Source: Aquirickettsia sp965229725
Lineage (GTDB): Bacteria > Pseudomonadota > Alphaproteobacteria > Rickettsiales > Midichloriaceae
Direction of reading: 5' to 3'
DNA: 64,000 bases
Assembly: GCA_965229725.1 (NCBI GenBank)
Contig: OZ245923.1
Location: forward strand, 1,116,001-1,180,000
In this document: one piece after another, positions 19,385 through 27,675 of the stretch
Layout of the letters: the number at the start of each line of letters is the position of its first letter
Position numbering within the stretch: the stretch's first letter is position 1
Position numbers and translations under genes: made by a program
The notes under the pieces: model-generated
Seen by the model: the letters and a program-made list of their open reading frames with translations, nothing else
What the model was told of the DNA's origin: nothing
The model's database searches: none

Positions 19385-20266
19385 ATGTCGATTCTAATAA
19401 ATTCACAAACTAAAGTTATCTGTCAAGGTTTTACAGGTTCCCAAGGAACTTTTCATTCTGAACAAGCCATTGAATACGGCACAAAAATGGTTGGTGGAGT
19501 AACCCCAGGCAAAGGCGGAACTACGCATTTAGGACTTCCTGTTTTTAATACTGTTGAGGAGGCAGTGCACAAAACTAATGCAAACGCATCAGTAATATAT
19601 GTGCCGCCGCCGTTTGCTGCAGATTCAATCTTAGAAGCCATTGATGCAAAACTTGAGCTTGCTGTATGTATTACAGAAGGCATTCCAGTGCTTGATATGC
19701 TAAAAGTTAAGAAAGCTTTGGCAAATTCTAAGACTAGGCTTATTGGACCTAATTGTCCTGGTATCATAACTCCTGATGAATGCAAAATAGGAATTATGCC
19801 AGGCTATATTCACAAAAAAGGTAACATTGGAATTATTTCAAAATCTGGAACATTAACCTACGAAGCAGTTCACCAGACATCTACTCTTGGTCTTGGCCAA
19901 TCTACATGTATTGGGATTGGTGGCGACCCAATCAATGGAACTAGCTTTATCGATGCGCTTGAGCTATTCTTGCATGATGATGAAACTTCAGCAATCGTAG
20001 TTATTGGAGAAATTGGCGGAGCTGCAGAAGTAGAAGCAGCAGAATTTATTAAAAATTACAAAATAAAAAAACCAACCGTTGGATTTATCGCAGGCAAGAC
20101 TGCTCCCCCTGGCAAAAGGATGGGTCATGCTGGCGCTATAGTTTCTGGAGGCGACGACACTGCAGAAGCAAAAATTGAAGCTATGAAAAGTGCAGGCATA
20201 ACCGTTTCAATGTCACCTGCCGATATTGGTAAAACTATGTACGAACTTATGAAAACTACCTTCTAA
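19385..20266 (+). CDS. sucD: Succinyl-CoA synthetase alpha subunit
   Basis: A 293-residue subunit with an N-terminal CoA-binding Rossmann domain (GFTGSQGTFHSEQAIEYGT), the GPNCPGIITP loop and the phosphohistidine segment GHAGAIVSGG. Together with SucC it catalyses the succinyl-CoA/succinate step in the cytosol. Full length with a strong ribosome-binding site. Confidence 0.97.
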   Translation: MSILINSQTKVICQGFTGSQGTFHSEQAIEYGTKMVGGVTPGKGGTTHLGLPVFNTVEEAVHKTNANASVIYVPPPFAADSILEAIDAKLELAVCITEGIPVLDMLKVKKALANSKTRLIGPNCPGIITPDECKIGIMPGYIHKKGNIGIISKSGTLTYEAVHQTSTLGLGQSTCIGIGGDPINGTSFIDALELFLHDDETSAIVVIGEIGGAAEVEAAEFIKNYKIKKPTVGFIAGKTAPPGKRMGHAGAIVSGGDDTAEAKIEAMKSAGITVSMSPADIGKTMYELMKTTF

Positions 20267-20335
20267 CATTATCCGGATTAAATGAAAGGGGTATTATAGA
20301 TAGAAATTTTGCTATAAAAAACATACTTCAAAAAG

Positions 20336-20368
20336 GCTCAATAGATAAACATCTAAAAACTATTGAGC
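20336..20368. terminator. Inverted repeat between sucD and the convergent unknown gene
   Basis: A perfect 9-bp inverted repeat GCTCAATAG/CTATTGAGC with a 15-nt loop lies between the 3' ends of two convergent genes, with an A-rich run (T-rich on the minus strand) to its left. A bidirectional terminator is plausible. Confidence 0.45.
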
Positions 20369-20375
20369 AGCAACT

Positions 20376-21122
20376 TTATAAATCTAGATGCTGATATTCA
20401 TCAATATCTACTGACTTTAATTGCTCATCAATACTTGCCTCTAAGTTCAAATCTTCTTGGCTGTCATAAAAAATGCTGCCTTCTTCTGATTTTTTGTGAA
20501 TGGAGTTTGAGAATAATTTTTCACGAGTATACGCTCCTATTCCTCTACTCACAGCACCTAGAGGTTGCTTTTTTAGACATTTTATATTTATTGTTCTATC
20601 CCAATTAATACAATCTACTGCTTCTATGAAGAATATTGTATTAGTATATTTTCCCCACTCATCTTGTTTTTTTATAGTTTTTAGAGTTTCTGAAGAAAAT
20701 TCCCAGATAGCATTATTTATAATTCCATGAACTGCCTTATTTATTAGATCTTTATAATTAAATGCTATATTTTCATCCATTTTCACTTTAAATAAATAAT
20801 TAAAACCATAATAAGATCCGCCTCCAACAGCTCCTGCTGTCAAATGCTTTAAATAATAATTATTATAAAAATGCTCATTTATTTTTCCTTTAATATAATA
20901 TTTAAAGGTGGCACTAAAAAATGTGAAACCTGCGCATTTCAATCCATAATAAGCAGGACCAAAGCCAAAAGCCCATAAAACAAAATTAGCAGCCACATCA
21001 CTAGTTATTGATACTACTGCACTATCAAATATTTTTTCACCTTCTCTACCAAAGGTATCTCCTACTTTATTACGAATACCTTTATGAGTAAGTGATAAAA
21101 ACTCTTGCACGTGATACGTCAT
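20376..21122 (-). CDS. Unknown protein with hydrophobic central segments
   Basis: A 248-residue protein I do not recognise. Residues about 42-72 and 92-110 are hydrophobic and rich in Gly and aromatic residues (ANFVLWAFGFGPAYYGL; AGAVGGGSYYGFNYLF). The flanks are hydrophilic, the C-terminus acidic, and there is no signal peptide. This could be a membrane-associating protein. It lies beside a decayed IS/tRNA-Ser region and reads toward sucD. The other unknown at 30174-30776 has a similar character but no visible sequence identity. Confidence 0.5.
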   Translation of the reverse strand: MTYHVQEFLSLTHKGIRNKVGDTFGREGEKIFDSAVVSITSDVAANFVLWAFGFGPAYYGLKCAGFTFFSATFKYYIKGKINEHFYNNYYLKHLTAGAVGGGSYYGFNYLFKVKMDENIAFNYKDLINKAVHGIINNAIWEFSSETLKTIKKQDEWGKYTNTIFFIEAVDCINWDRTINIKCLKKQPLGAVSRGIGAYTREKLFSNSIHKKSEEGSIFYDSQEDLNLEASIDEQLKSVDIDEYQHLDL

Positions 21123-21385
21123 AAGATTATTAATTTATATTAAAATTTACGCCACTTCTTGATATTCACTATGATAATAAGAGGTGGAATTTTATAAAAA
21201 ATATCTATCTTCTATTGATCCCCACGCATTAAAATCGCTAATTATACTAGTTGTTAAGATAGATATCAAATATAATATTAGGAATAGGTGGATAAATTTC
21301 CAACCATCTTGAACATAAAGAACATGTCTCCAAATCTAGAGGCATTGTAAAATAAAAGTGGAGTAAAAATGAATTAGAGATATAA

Positions 21386-21567
21386 TGGGAGAAAGAAACC
21401 GGCAGATTGCTTAGGGGCAAAAAATTATCTGTCTTAGCTTCTTATACAACTTCTTTACCTGAGGGCTTTGAACTTGCATTTAGCCAAACGTGTAAATACA
21501 TGGGAATAGACTATTCTGGGTGTTTCTTTTTTTACTCTGGTGAAGATAAGATTTTAATGCAAAAAAA
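21386..21567 (+). pseudogene. Flavodoxin-family NAD(P)H:FMN oxidoreductase fragment
   Basis: An open frame reading WEKETGRLLRGKKLSVL, then LPEGFELAFSQTCKYMG and IDYSGCFFFYSGEDK. This matches in style the C-terminal part of small flavodoxin-fold NAD(P)H:FMN reductases (LLKGKK followed by a strand, then CKYMGID). There is no start codon and the 5' part is missing. The 3' end is cut by the IS6-like left end at 21568. Such reductases often neighbour MarR regulators, and a MarR remnant lies just past the IS fragment. Assignment is by pattern only. Confidence 0.5.
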
Positions 21568-21809
21568 GGCACCGTCAAGTTAATGAAGAGTTCTTGCAAA
21601 GAAATAAAATATTGAGTAAGGTTATGCAAGAAATATGATGATAAAATCAAAGAAAATATGAGTATTAGAAAAGCTCCGAAAGGTTACAGATTTCCAGTAT
21701 CAGTTATTAGTCATGTAGTATGGTTATACCACAGATTTAACAATAGCTATAGAGATGTAAAAGAACAGCTATTGTATAGAGGAATTGAATTAAGTCATGA
21801 AACGGTGAG
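21568..21809 (+). mobile_element. Truncated IS6-like element (copy C, left end only)
   Basis: The left terminal repeat GGCACCGTCAAGTTAA is followed by about 240 bp that read the same as the element at 32599, including the transposase start at 21658 (MSIRKAPKGYRFPVSVIS). Identity ends at GAAACGGTGAG near 21809, after which the sequence is a MarR-like gene. The right end is lost, so this copy is dead. Confidence 0.9.
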
Positions 21810-22026
21810 CCGTGGACTTATCAAGAGAAAAAGCTCTAACTCGCATGGCAGGATTTTGCTGCTTGAGCTTACCAAAAAGGGGCAGAAAATCGTATCATCA
21901 GCTCATGAAATCATAAGGGTTGTGGAAACACGTATGCTTTCTACAATGAATGATGAGCATAAGGTACAGCTAGAAAGCTTGCTGCTTGAATGCTTTAATA
22001 ACCTGAATAATGCAGATCAAAAGTAA
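21807..22026 (+). pseudogene. MarR-family regulator fragment fused to the truncated transposase
   Basis: The open frame that begins as the IS6-like transposase at 21658 continues across the break as SRGLIKRKSSNSHGRILLLE and LTKKGQKIV. This is the wing and following helix of a MarR winged-helix regulator, and the rest forms the C-terminal dimerisation helix. The regulator lacks its N-terminus and recognition helix. The 122-codon chimera is probably not functional. With the flavoprotein remnant at 21386 it outlines an older marR/oxidoreductase locus. Confidence 0.6.
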
Positions 22027-22234
22027 AATATTCTCACTCTGAGTACACCGCATACCACTTTTCAAAAACTAATCTCAAAACCCCGAAATTGCAAAAACTC
22101 AGTAAAATCAAGGGTTTGATAGATGCGCACCTTCGGCACCGACGTTCGCATGTAACGGAGAAACGGAGAGTAAAAAGGGAGATTTTGAGGTATTTTTGGT
22201 GATTTTAGGATTCTCTAGGTACGCATGTGTTGCG
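22027..22234. repeat. 208-bp dispersed repeat, copy 1
   Basis: This segment recurs at 46854-47061 in the same orientation with only a few mismatches near its left end. It is visibly less AT-rich than its surroundings and contains short stems such as TGCG/CGCA around a GCACCTTCGGCACC core. No open frame is seen. Here it lies 94 bp beyond the 3' end of tRNA-Ser; the other copy abuts an IS6-like element. The 94 bp between it and the tRNA (22235-22328) hold nothing recognisable. Confidence 0.9.
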
Positions 22235-22328
22235 TGACTGAAAGGCGCTAAAGCCTATGAATACTGGGGTTTTGAGGTGTCTTCTTAAACCCAGAAAATC
22301 CAGCAAAAACTTTTCGAGAAATAAAAAA

Positions 22329-22418
22329 TGGCGGATGGAGTGGGATTCGAACCCACGGTACGCGTTAACGCACGCCGGTTTTCAAGACCGGTACCTTAAA
22401 CCGCTCGGCCATCCATCC
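22329..22418 (-). tRNA. tRNA-Ser (UGA)
   Basis: A 90-nt class II tRNA with encoded CCA. The acceptor GGATGGA pairs with TCCATCC, the anticodon loop CTTGAAA gives TGA, there is a long variable arm (GCGTGCGTTAACGCGTACC), and the T-loop is TTCGAAT. A 21-bp copy of its 3' end occurs at 45848-45868. Confidence 0.97.
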
Positions 22419-22596
22419 ACTTAGACTTTTATCAGATAATTTAAATCTTATCAAGAGTCTTTAAAGACTTTACAAAGCTTTTTAAAAATTTTAGAAGATA
22501 AACTAAGTATTTATGTTCACTAGTTATTTGCTTTTGTTTAACATTTTAAATAAGGTGGGTATGCATATACACATTACCACATGATTATAGGATTGA

Positions 22597-23535
22597 ATGG
22601 AGAGTATACGAATAAATAAGAAGGTTCAGGAGTCTTTAAATAATTGGATTACTTATCTTGATAAAAATCTTCATTATTCTCAAAATACAATTAATGCATA
22701 TATTACAGATATATATTATTTTTTGCAGTTTATTTTTACTCATCATGGAGAATCAATATCGCTTGAATTATTGGATAAATTAGAAGTACATGACTTCAGA
22801 GCTTGGCTTGCTTTTAGAAAAAGAAGTGATATAGCGAGTATCTCTAACAATAGGACAATATCATCATTAAAGAATTTTTATAAATTTTTAAAAGATCAAT
22901 ATAAAATAGAAAATCAAAGTATAAATTACATAAAGATTGTTAAAATAAATAAGCCTTTGCCAAGGGCATTGCCAGTAAAATCAGCAATTGACATAATGAA
23001 TGCCATAGAGAAAATTAGCAGTAATCTTTGGGTAGGGCAAAGAAATAAGGCAATTGCATATTTACTTTATGGGTGTGGAATGAGGATTAGTGAGGCACTA
23101 AACCTTAAGGTGAATAATTTTTATGATGAATTTAGTAGGGTAATTGTTGCGGGAAAAGGCAATAAAGAAAGGGAGTTGCACTTACTTCCAATAATACAAG
23201 AGCAAGTAAAAAGCTATATTTCTCATTGTCCTTATAAGTTTCAAAGTGATAGTTTTTTATTTTTTGGAGAAAAAGGAGAGAAGCTGAATCCAGATGTTTT
23301 TCGAAAAACTATAAGAAAATTAAGAATAGAGCTATGCTTGCCTAACTTCACAACACCGCATTCTTTAAGACACAGTTTTGCAACGCATTTACTGGCTAGT
23401 TCTGAGGGGGATCTAAGAACTATTCAAGAATTATTAGGTCATAAAAATTTATCTACAACTCAAAGGTATACAAAAATTGATATGAATCACTTAGTGAAAA
23501 ATTTTGTTAACTTTCACCCCAGGGGCAAGACATAA
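22597..23535 (+). CDS. xerC: Tyrosine recombinase XerC
   Basis: A 312-residue tyrosine recombinase. With XerD it resolves chromosome dimers at dif. The N-terminal SAM-like core-binding domain covers residues about 10-100. The catalytic domain shows Arg in YGCGMRISEAL, Lys in AGKGNKERELHL, HSLRHSFATHLL, LLGHKNLSTTQRYT, and the nucleophile Tyr in TQRYTKID. Length and motifs match chromosomal XerC rather than a phage integrase, despite the tRNA-Ser neighbour. XerC versus XerD is judged from overall resemblance. Confidence 0.85.
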   Translation: MESIRINKKVQESLNNWITYLDKNLHYSQNTINAYITDIYYFLQFIFTHHGESISLELLDKLEVHDFRAWLAFRKRSDIASISNNRTISSLKNFYKFLKDQYKIENQSINYIKIVKINKPLPRALPVKSAIDIMNAIEKISSNLWVGQRNKAIAYLLYGCGMRISEALNLKVNNFYDEFSRVIVAGKGNKERELHLLPIIQEQVKSYISHCPYKFQSDSFLFFGEKGEKLNPDVFRKTIRKLRIELCLPNFTTPHSLRHSFATHLLASSEGDLRTIQELLGHKNLSTTQRYTKIDMNHLVKNFVNFHPRGKT

Positions 23536-23623
23536 TATGTATATTAACAAAAACGGTATCTATTATTCCATCAAACGGAATGACAATTTTATAAAAAATT
23601 TATTGAAGGATCCATTCAACTTT

Positions 23624-25477
23624 TTACATAAAACTATCTAGTTTTTTAGATCTAGTTTTGTGCCTTAATTTTCTTAATGCCTTAGCTTCTATTTGCCTTA
23701 TCCTTTCTCTTGTTACGTCAAATTGTTTGCCAACTTCTTCTAATGTATGGTCAGTTTCCATGCTGATACCAAATCTCATTCTCAAAACCCTTTCTTCTCT
23801 TGGAGTTAAGGTTGCTAGCACTTTGGTCGTTGTATCCCTTAGATTTGAGTGCACAGCAGAATCAATTGGTTTAATGGCATTTGTATCTTCAATAAAATCA
23901 CCTAGCATGCTTCCCTCATCATCTCCAATAGGATTTTCCAAACTCATGGGTTCCTTAGAAATTTTTAATACTTTCCTCACTTTATCAACGGGAATTGAAA
24001 GTTGTTCTGCAATTTCTTCAGATGTTGGATCCCTTCCTAAATCATGGGCTAATTGCTTAGATGTGCGGATTATTTTATTGATTGTTTCAATCATATGCAC
24101 TGGTATCCGAATTGTTCTAGCTTGATCAGCAATTGATCGAGTTATAGCTTGTCTAATCCACCATGTTGCATAGGTTGAAAATTTATATCCTCTACGATAT
24201 TCGAATTTATCAACCGCCTTCATGAGACCAATATTTCCTTCTTGTATCAAATCAAGAAACTGTAATCCGCGATTTGCATATTTTTTAGCAATTGAAATTA
24301 CCAACCTTAAATTTGCTTCTATCATATCTTTCTTGGCCCTTGTAACTTCTCTTTCCCATCTTTGTATGTTCCGAAAAATTAATTTAAACTCAAAGATTGA
24401 CAATCCAGATTTTGTTTCAATTTTTTGAAATTTTTGCTCTGTCCTTTGAAAAAATGCCAAATTCTCATTTATAAACTTTGCATATTTTACACCTTTTTTT
24501 GCCAAAGAATCTATCCAATTTTTATCTAATTTAATACTATTGTATACCTCGATAAATTGAGCTCTATCAAATTTAGATTGGGCAGCAATTTTAAATATAT
24601 CGCTTTCAATTTGAACAATATTCTTGTTAATTTCTCTTAGTGAGGTGAAGATGTCACTGATATAGTGATCATCAAGCTTTATTTCATCCAGTAACTCAGC
24701 TATTTTACTAGTTTTGTCGTCAATAGTTTTCTGTCTAATTTTATCTTGAGTTTTTTTGGTACTATCATCTTTTGTTTTATTGGTGTCATGATAAAATTTT
24801 AGTAGTTCTTTGCTGTATTCGGATATTTTTAATAAAATTTCTAAGATTTTCGGCTTTAAATCGTTCTCTAAAGCTGAAATAGATGAATTATGATCGTTAT
24901 CAAATTCATCGTCATCATTGCTTTCTTCAGTATTGTCAAAGTCATCACGATTTCCATTGCCATCCTCATCAAAAGATTGTTCACTGCTTGCTGTTGCATC
25001 GATATCTATCACTTCCCGTAGCAGTTTTTTGCCAGTGAGTATGTCATCATACCAATCTTGCATTTCTTTGAGAGCTATAGGCGTTTGAATTAAAAAAAAT
25101 AATTTCTTTTTCCTACTTTCCTCAATTCTTTTTGCTACTTCAACTTCCCCTTCTCTAGTCAGTAGTAATCTATAACCCATTTCTTTTAGATACATCCTAA
25201 CTGGGTCATCATTACCTATACTATTTGCAATATTATCTGAAGAAGATTCAAATTCACCCTCATTATCATTTTCTGATGTGGTTGGCTTAGCATCTTTGGT
25301 TATAATCGCTATCCCAGATTCCTTTAGAAAAGAAATTACTTCTTTAACAATGGCATGGCTTGTATCTTCAGGAATGATCTTATCAAGTTCTTCAGAGCAT
25401 ATTTTACCGATTTTAATGTATTCTTTTAATTTATCATGAAGCTTAGAATCTTTAAGTTTAATGCTTATGTTTGTCAT
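23624..25477 (-). CDS. rpoD: RNA polymerase primary sigma factor RpoD
   Basis: A 617-residue sigma-70. N-terminal region 1.1 is followed by DPVRMYLKEMG (region 1.2), a long acidic non-conserved insert (about residues 170-215), then region 2 (EANLRLVISIAKKYANRGLQFLDLIQEGNIGLM, read in parts), YRRGYKFSTYATWWIRQAI, region 3, and region 4 with LTPREERVLRMRFG and a helix-turn-helix VTRERIRQIEAKALRKLR. It lies downstream of dnaG, the conserved macromolecular synthesis operon order. Confidence 0.97.
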   Translation of the reverse strand: MTNISIKLKDSKLHDKLKEYIKIGKICSEELDKIIPEDTSHAIVKEVISFLKESGIAIITKDAKPTTSENDNEGEFESSSDNIANSIGNDDPVRMYLKEMGYRLLLTREGEVEVAKRIEESRKKKLFFLIQTPIALKEMQDWYDDILTGKKLLREVIDIDATASSEQSFDEDGNGNRDDFDNTEESNDDDEFDNDHNSSISALENDLKPKILEILLKISEYSKELLKFYHDTNKTKDDSTKKTQDKIRQKTIDDKTSKIAELLDEIKLDDHYISDIFTSLREINKNIVQIESDIFKIAAQSKFDRAQFIEVYNSIKLDKNWIDSLAKKGVKYAKFINENLAFFQRTEQKFQKIETKSGLSIFEFKLIFRNIQRWEREVTRAKKDMIEANLRLVISIAKKYANRGLQFLDLIQEGNIGLMKAVDKFEYRRGYKFSTYATWWIRQAITRSIADQARTIRIPVHMIETINKIIRTSKQLAHDLGRDPTSEEIAEQLSIPVDKVRKVLKISKEPMSLENPIGDDEGSMLGDFIEDTNAIKPIDSAVHSNLRDTTTKVLATLTPREERVLRMRFGISMETDHTLEEVGKQFDVTRERIRQIEAKALRKLRHKTRSKKLDSFM

Positions 25478-25512
25478 TATAAATTTTTTCTTTTGTTAAA
25501 AGTAATGTAAAA

Positions 25513-27282
25513 TTATTGATTTGCAATTTCAGCTTTAAGTTGCTTTTCATATTCCTTTAGGTATAGCATTTTTTTCATTAATTTGTCATCAACTGTTGAT
25601 AGTAATTGATTTTTTAATTGTTCAATTTCATTTTTAATAACCCGAAGTTTTTTAATATTAAATACCTTTAATAAGTTTTTCTTAGCCTCTATTTGGGATT
25701 CAAATCTTTTAAAGCCCATTAGTTTCTCAATTACTTCGCTTAGCTCATTCTTTTCTGTCGGATTTGCAATGCTTTTGCTAAAAAATGACAATAAATCACT
25801 ATTATCGCTCAGGGAGAAATCTAACAACATTTTTCTAATATTGTCAAGTTTATTAGATATGGTAGTGTTGATTAATTCCTCTGTGATTTTGTTATCATTC
25901 AGCAAGTCCGGATAATTCCATAAAATGCTCAATATAAAGAGGCTTTCTTGAAGTGAACTATCTTCATTTGAAATTTTAAAAAATTTAGAAGAGCCTAATC
26001 CAAAATTTTGCGGATAATTTGATTTTCTGAATCTATATGTAAGATCGTAATATTTGGCTTTGAAATGTTGTAAATAGCTCTTTTTAAGAGAGTGATCAGT
26101 TATATTTTCTGAAATTTTTTCTAAACTAATTTTAAGTGCAATTTTTTTCTCAGGAGTATCTAAGCTATGCTTATTAGATTCTAGGTCAAATATATAATCA
26201 GATAACGCTATGCTTTGAGAGATTAAATCCTTAAAAAATTCCACTCCTTTATTCTTGATAACTTCATCTGGATCTTTTCCATTTACTAATTTGACAAATT
26301 TTAGGGATTTATTATGGGATATAGATTTTAAACTCTCATATGCAATTTTTTTTGCAGCATTTTGCCCTGCTTCGTCAGTATCAAAACATATAGTTGGTTC
26401 TTGGCATATATCCCATAAAATCTGGATTTGATTTAATTTTATATTAGCTCCAAGTGGCGCTACTACATTTGTTATACCACAATTTGCTAAAGCAATTACA
26501 TCCATATAACCTTCAACTACCAAAACGTTGCTCTTTTTATAAATACTATTTCTTGCATAATTATACCCATATAGATGCTCACTCTTTATAAACACCGGAT
26601 TTTCTGCAGAATTTAAATATTTAGGCTCCCCCTCTCCTAATATTCTTCCACCAAATCCAATATACTCACCAGATTTGTTTTTAATAGGAAATATTAAGCG
26701 CCCATAAAAAGGATCATAAACAAAATTATTTTTCTTATTAATAACGCCTGATTCAAATAAGTCATTTTCAGAAAATTCTTTTTTTAAGATATTAATTATA
26801 ATTGAAGGATCTTTAGGTGAAAAACCAAGATTATACTGCTTTATTATTTCTAACTTAATCCCTCTGGATAAAACGTATTTTAGTGCATTTTTACCAATAT
26901 CATTGAATAATTGCTCTTGATAAAATTCAGCTATTTTTTTATATATTTGAAAGAAAATCTTATTTTTTTCAAATTTTTCAATTTCTTTTTTATTCTTTAT
27001 TTTTAGTGGCACCCCTGCAATCTCAGCCAATTTTTCTAAAGCTTCTTTGTAGGGAATTCCTTCATCTTGCATTATAAAGCTAAAGATGTCTCCATGTGCA
27101 TTGCATCCGAAACAATGATAAATACCCTTATCATCATTGACAAAAAAAGAGGGTGTTTTTTCTCTATGAAATGGACAAAGCCCCACATAGCCCGCACCTC
27201 CTCTATTTTTAAGCTGAACTTTTTTTGCAATTATCTCAGAGGGTAAAATCCTAGACTTAATTAATTCAACTTCAGAGCTCAT
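25513..27282 (-). CDS. dnaG: DNA primase DnaG
   Basis: A 589-residue primase that makes RNA primers at the replication fork. The N-terminal CHC2 zinc finger has CPFHREKTPSFFV and HCFGCNAHGD (about residues 37-65). The core contains the primase motif and a Toprim domain with VVEGYMDVIAL and FDTDEAGQNAA. The C-terminal helicase-binding region is divergent. rpoD follows 35 bp downstream, and a short, apparently frameshifted gene precedes it. Confidence 0.96.
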   Translation of the reverse strand: MSSEVELIKSRILPSEIIAKKVQLKNRGGAGYVGLCPFHREKTPSFFVNDDKGIYHCFGCNAHGDIFSFIMQDEGIPYKEALEKLAEIAGVPLKIKNKKEIEKFEKNKIFFQIYKKIAEFYQEQLFNDIGKNALKYVLSRGIKLEIIKQYNLGFSPKDPSIIINILKKEFSENDLFESGVINKKNNFVYDPFYGRLIFPIKNKSGEYIGFGGRILGEGEPKYLNSAENPVFIKSEHLYGYNYARNSIYKKSNVLVVEGYMDVIALANCGITNVVAPLGANIKLNQIQILWDICQEPTICFDTDEAGQNAAKKIAYESLKSISHNKSLKFVKLVNGKDPDEVIKNKGVEFFKDLISQSIALSDYIFDLESNKHSLDTPEKKIALKISLEKISENITDHSLKKSYLQHFKAKYYDLTYRFRKSNYPQNFGLGSSKFFKISNEDSSLQESLFILSILWNYPDLLNDNKITEELINTTISNKLDNIRKMLLDFSLSDNSDLLSFFSKSIANPTEKNELSEVIEKLMGFKRFESQIEAKKNLLKVFNIKKLRVIKNEIEQLKNQLLSTVDDKLMKKMLYLKEYEKQLKAEIANQ

Positions 27283-27299
27283 ATATAAGTAACTATGTC

Positions 27300-27600
27300 C
27301 TAACCTTTTCGACTCATGATGCCTGGTATCTTAGCACCAGCACCAAGAGGTGTAACGGGGGGGGGATATAGCAGTCATCGGTGTCAAAGACGATATAGAA
27401 ACTACATCTTTCATGCCCTTTAAAGCATTGCCTAACCTAGAAATAGCTCCAACAGGAGAGGATTCAATCGCTGAGCCAAGGTTTTTTGATTTTTGTAGAT
27501 TTTCAAAGGATACATTAAGGTCCTTAAGGAGTGTAGTTTCAATGTGCATGCCTCCACCTATAGAGCCACCCGTTGTATAACTTCCTGATCCGTCAGACAT
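27300..27600 (-). pseudogene. Short unknown gene with a nine-base poly-C frameshift, upstream of dnaG
   Basis: The annotated frame is 89 codons (27331-27600), Gly/Ser-rich at the N-terminus (MSDGSGSYTTGGSIGGGMH), and ends in an unlikely RYTSWCWC tail just after a run of nine C (minus strand) at 27356-27364. With one C fewer the frame reads VTPLGAGAKIPGIMSRKG and stops at 27300, 17 bp before dnaG. That looks like a natural C-terminus. I do not recognise the protein. The tract could be a sequencing error, decay, or a slipping on/off switch. Confidence 0.5.
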
Positions 27601-27675
27601 GATAAAAAATAAACTTATTTCGTTTATTCTACTAAAAACTTATAGTATTATCAATTACTTATTTTTTTTATTGAT

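Noticed and set aside
22597..23535. Tyrosine recombinase next to tRNA-Ser as a phage or island integrase
   Set aside because: Length, domain layout and motifs match chromosomal XerC, and it sits in a housekeeping neighbourhood. The tRNA-linked scar is real but need not involve this gene.
23604..23622. TTGAA/TTCAA inverted repeat between xerC and rpoD as a terminator
   Set aside because: Only five clean base pairs with mismatches inside; too weak to call.
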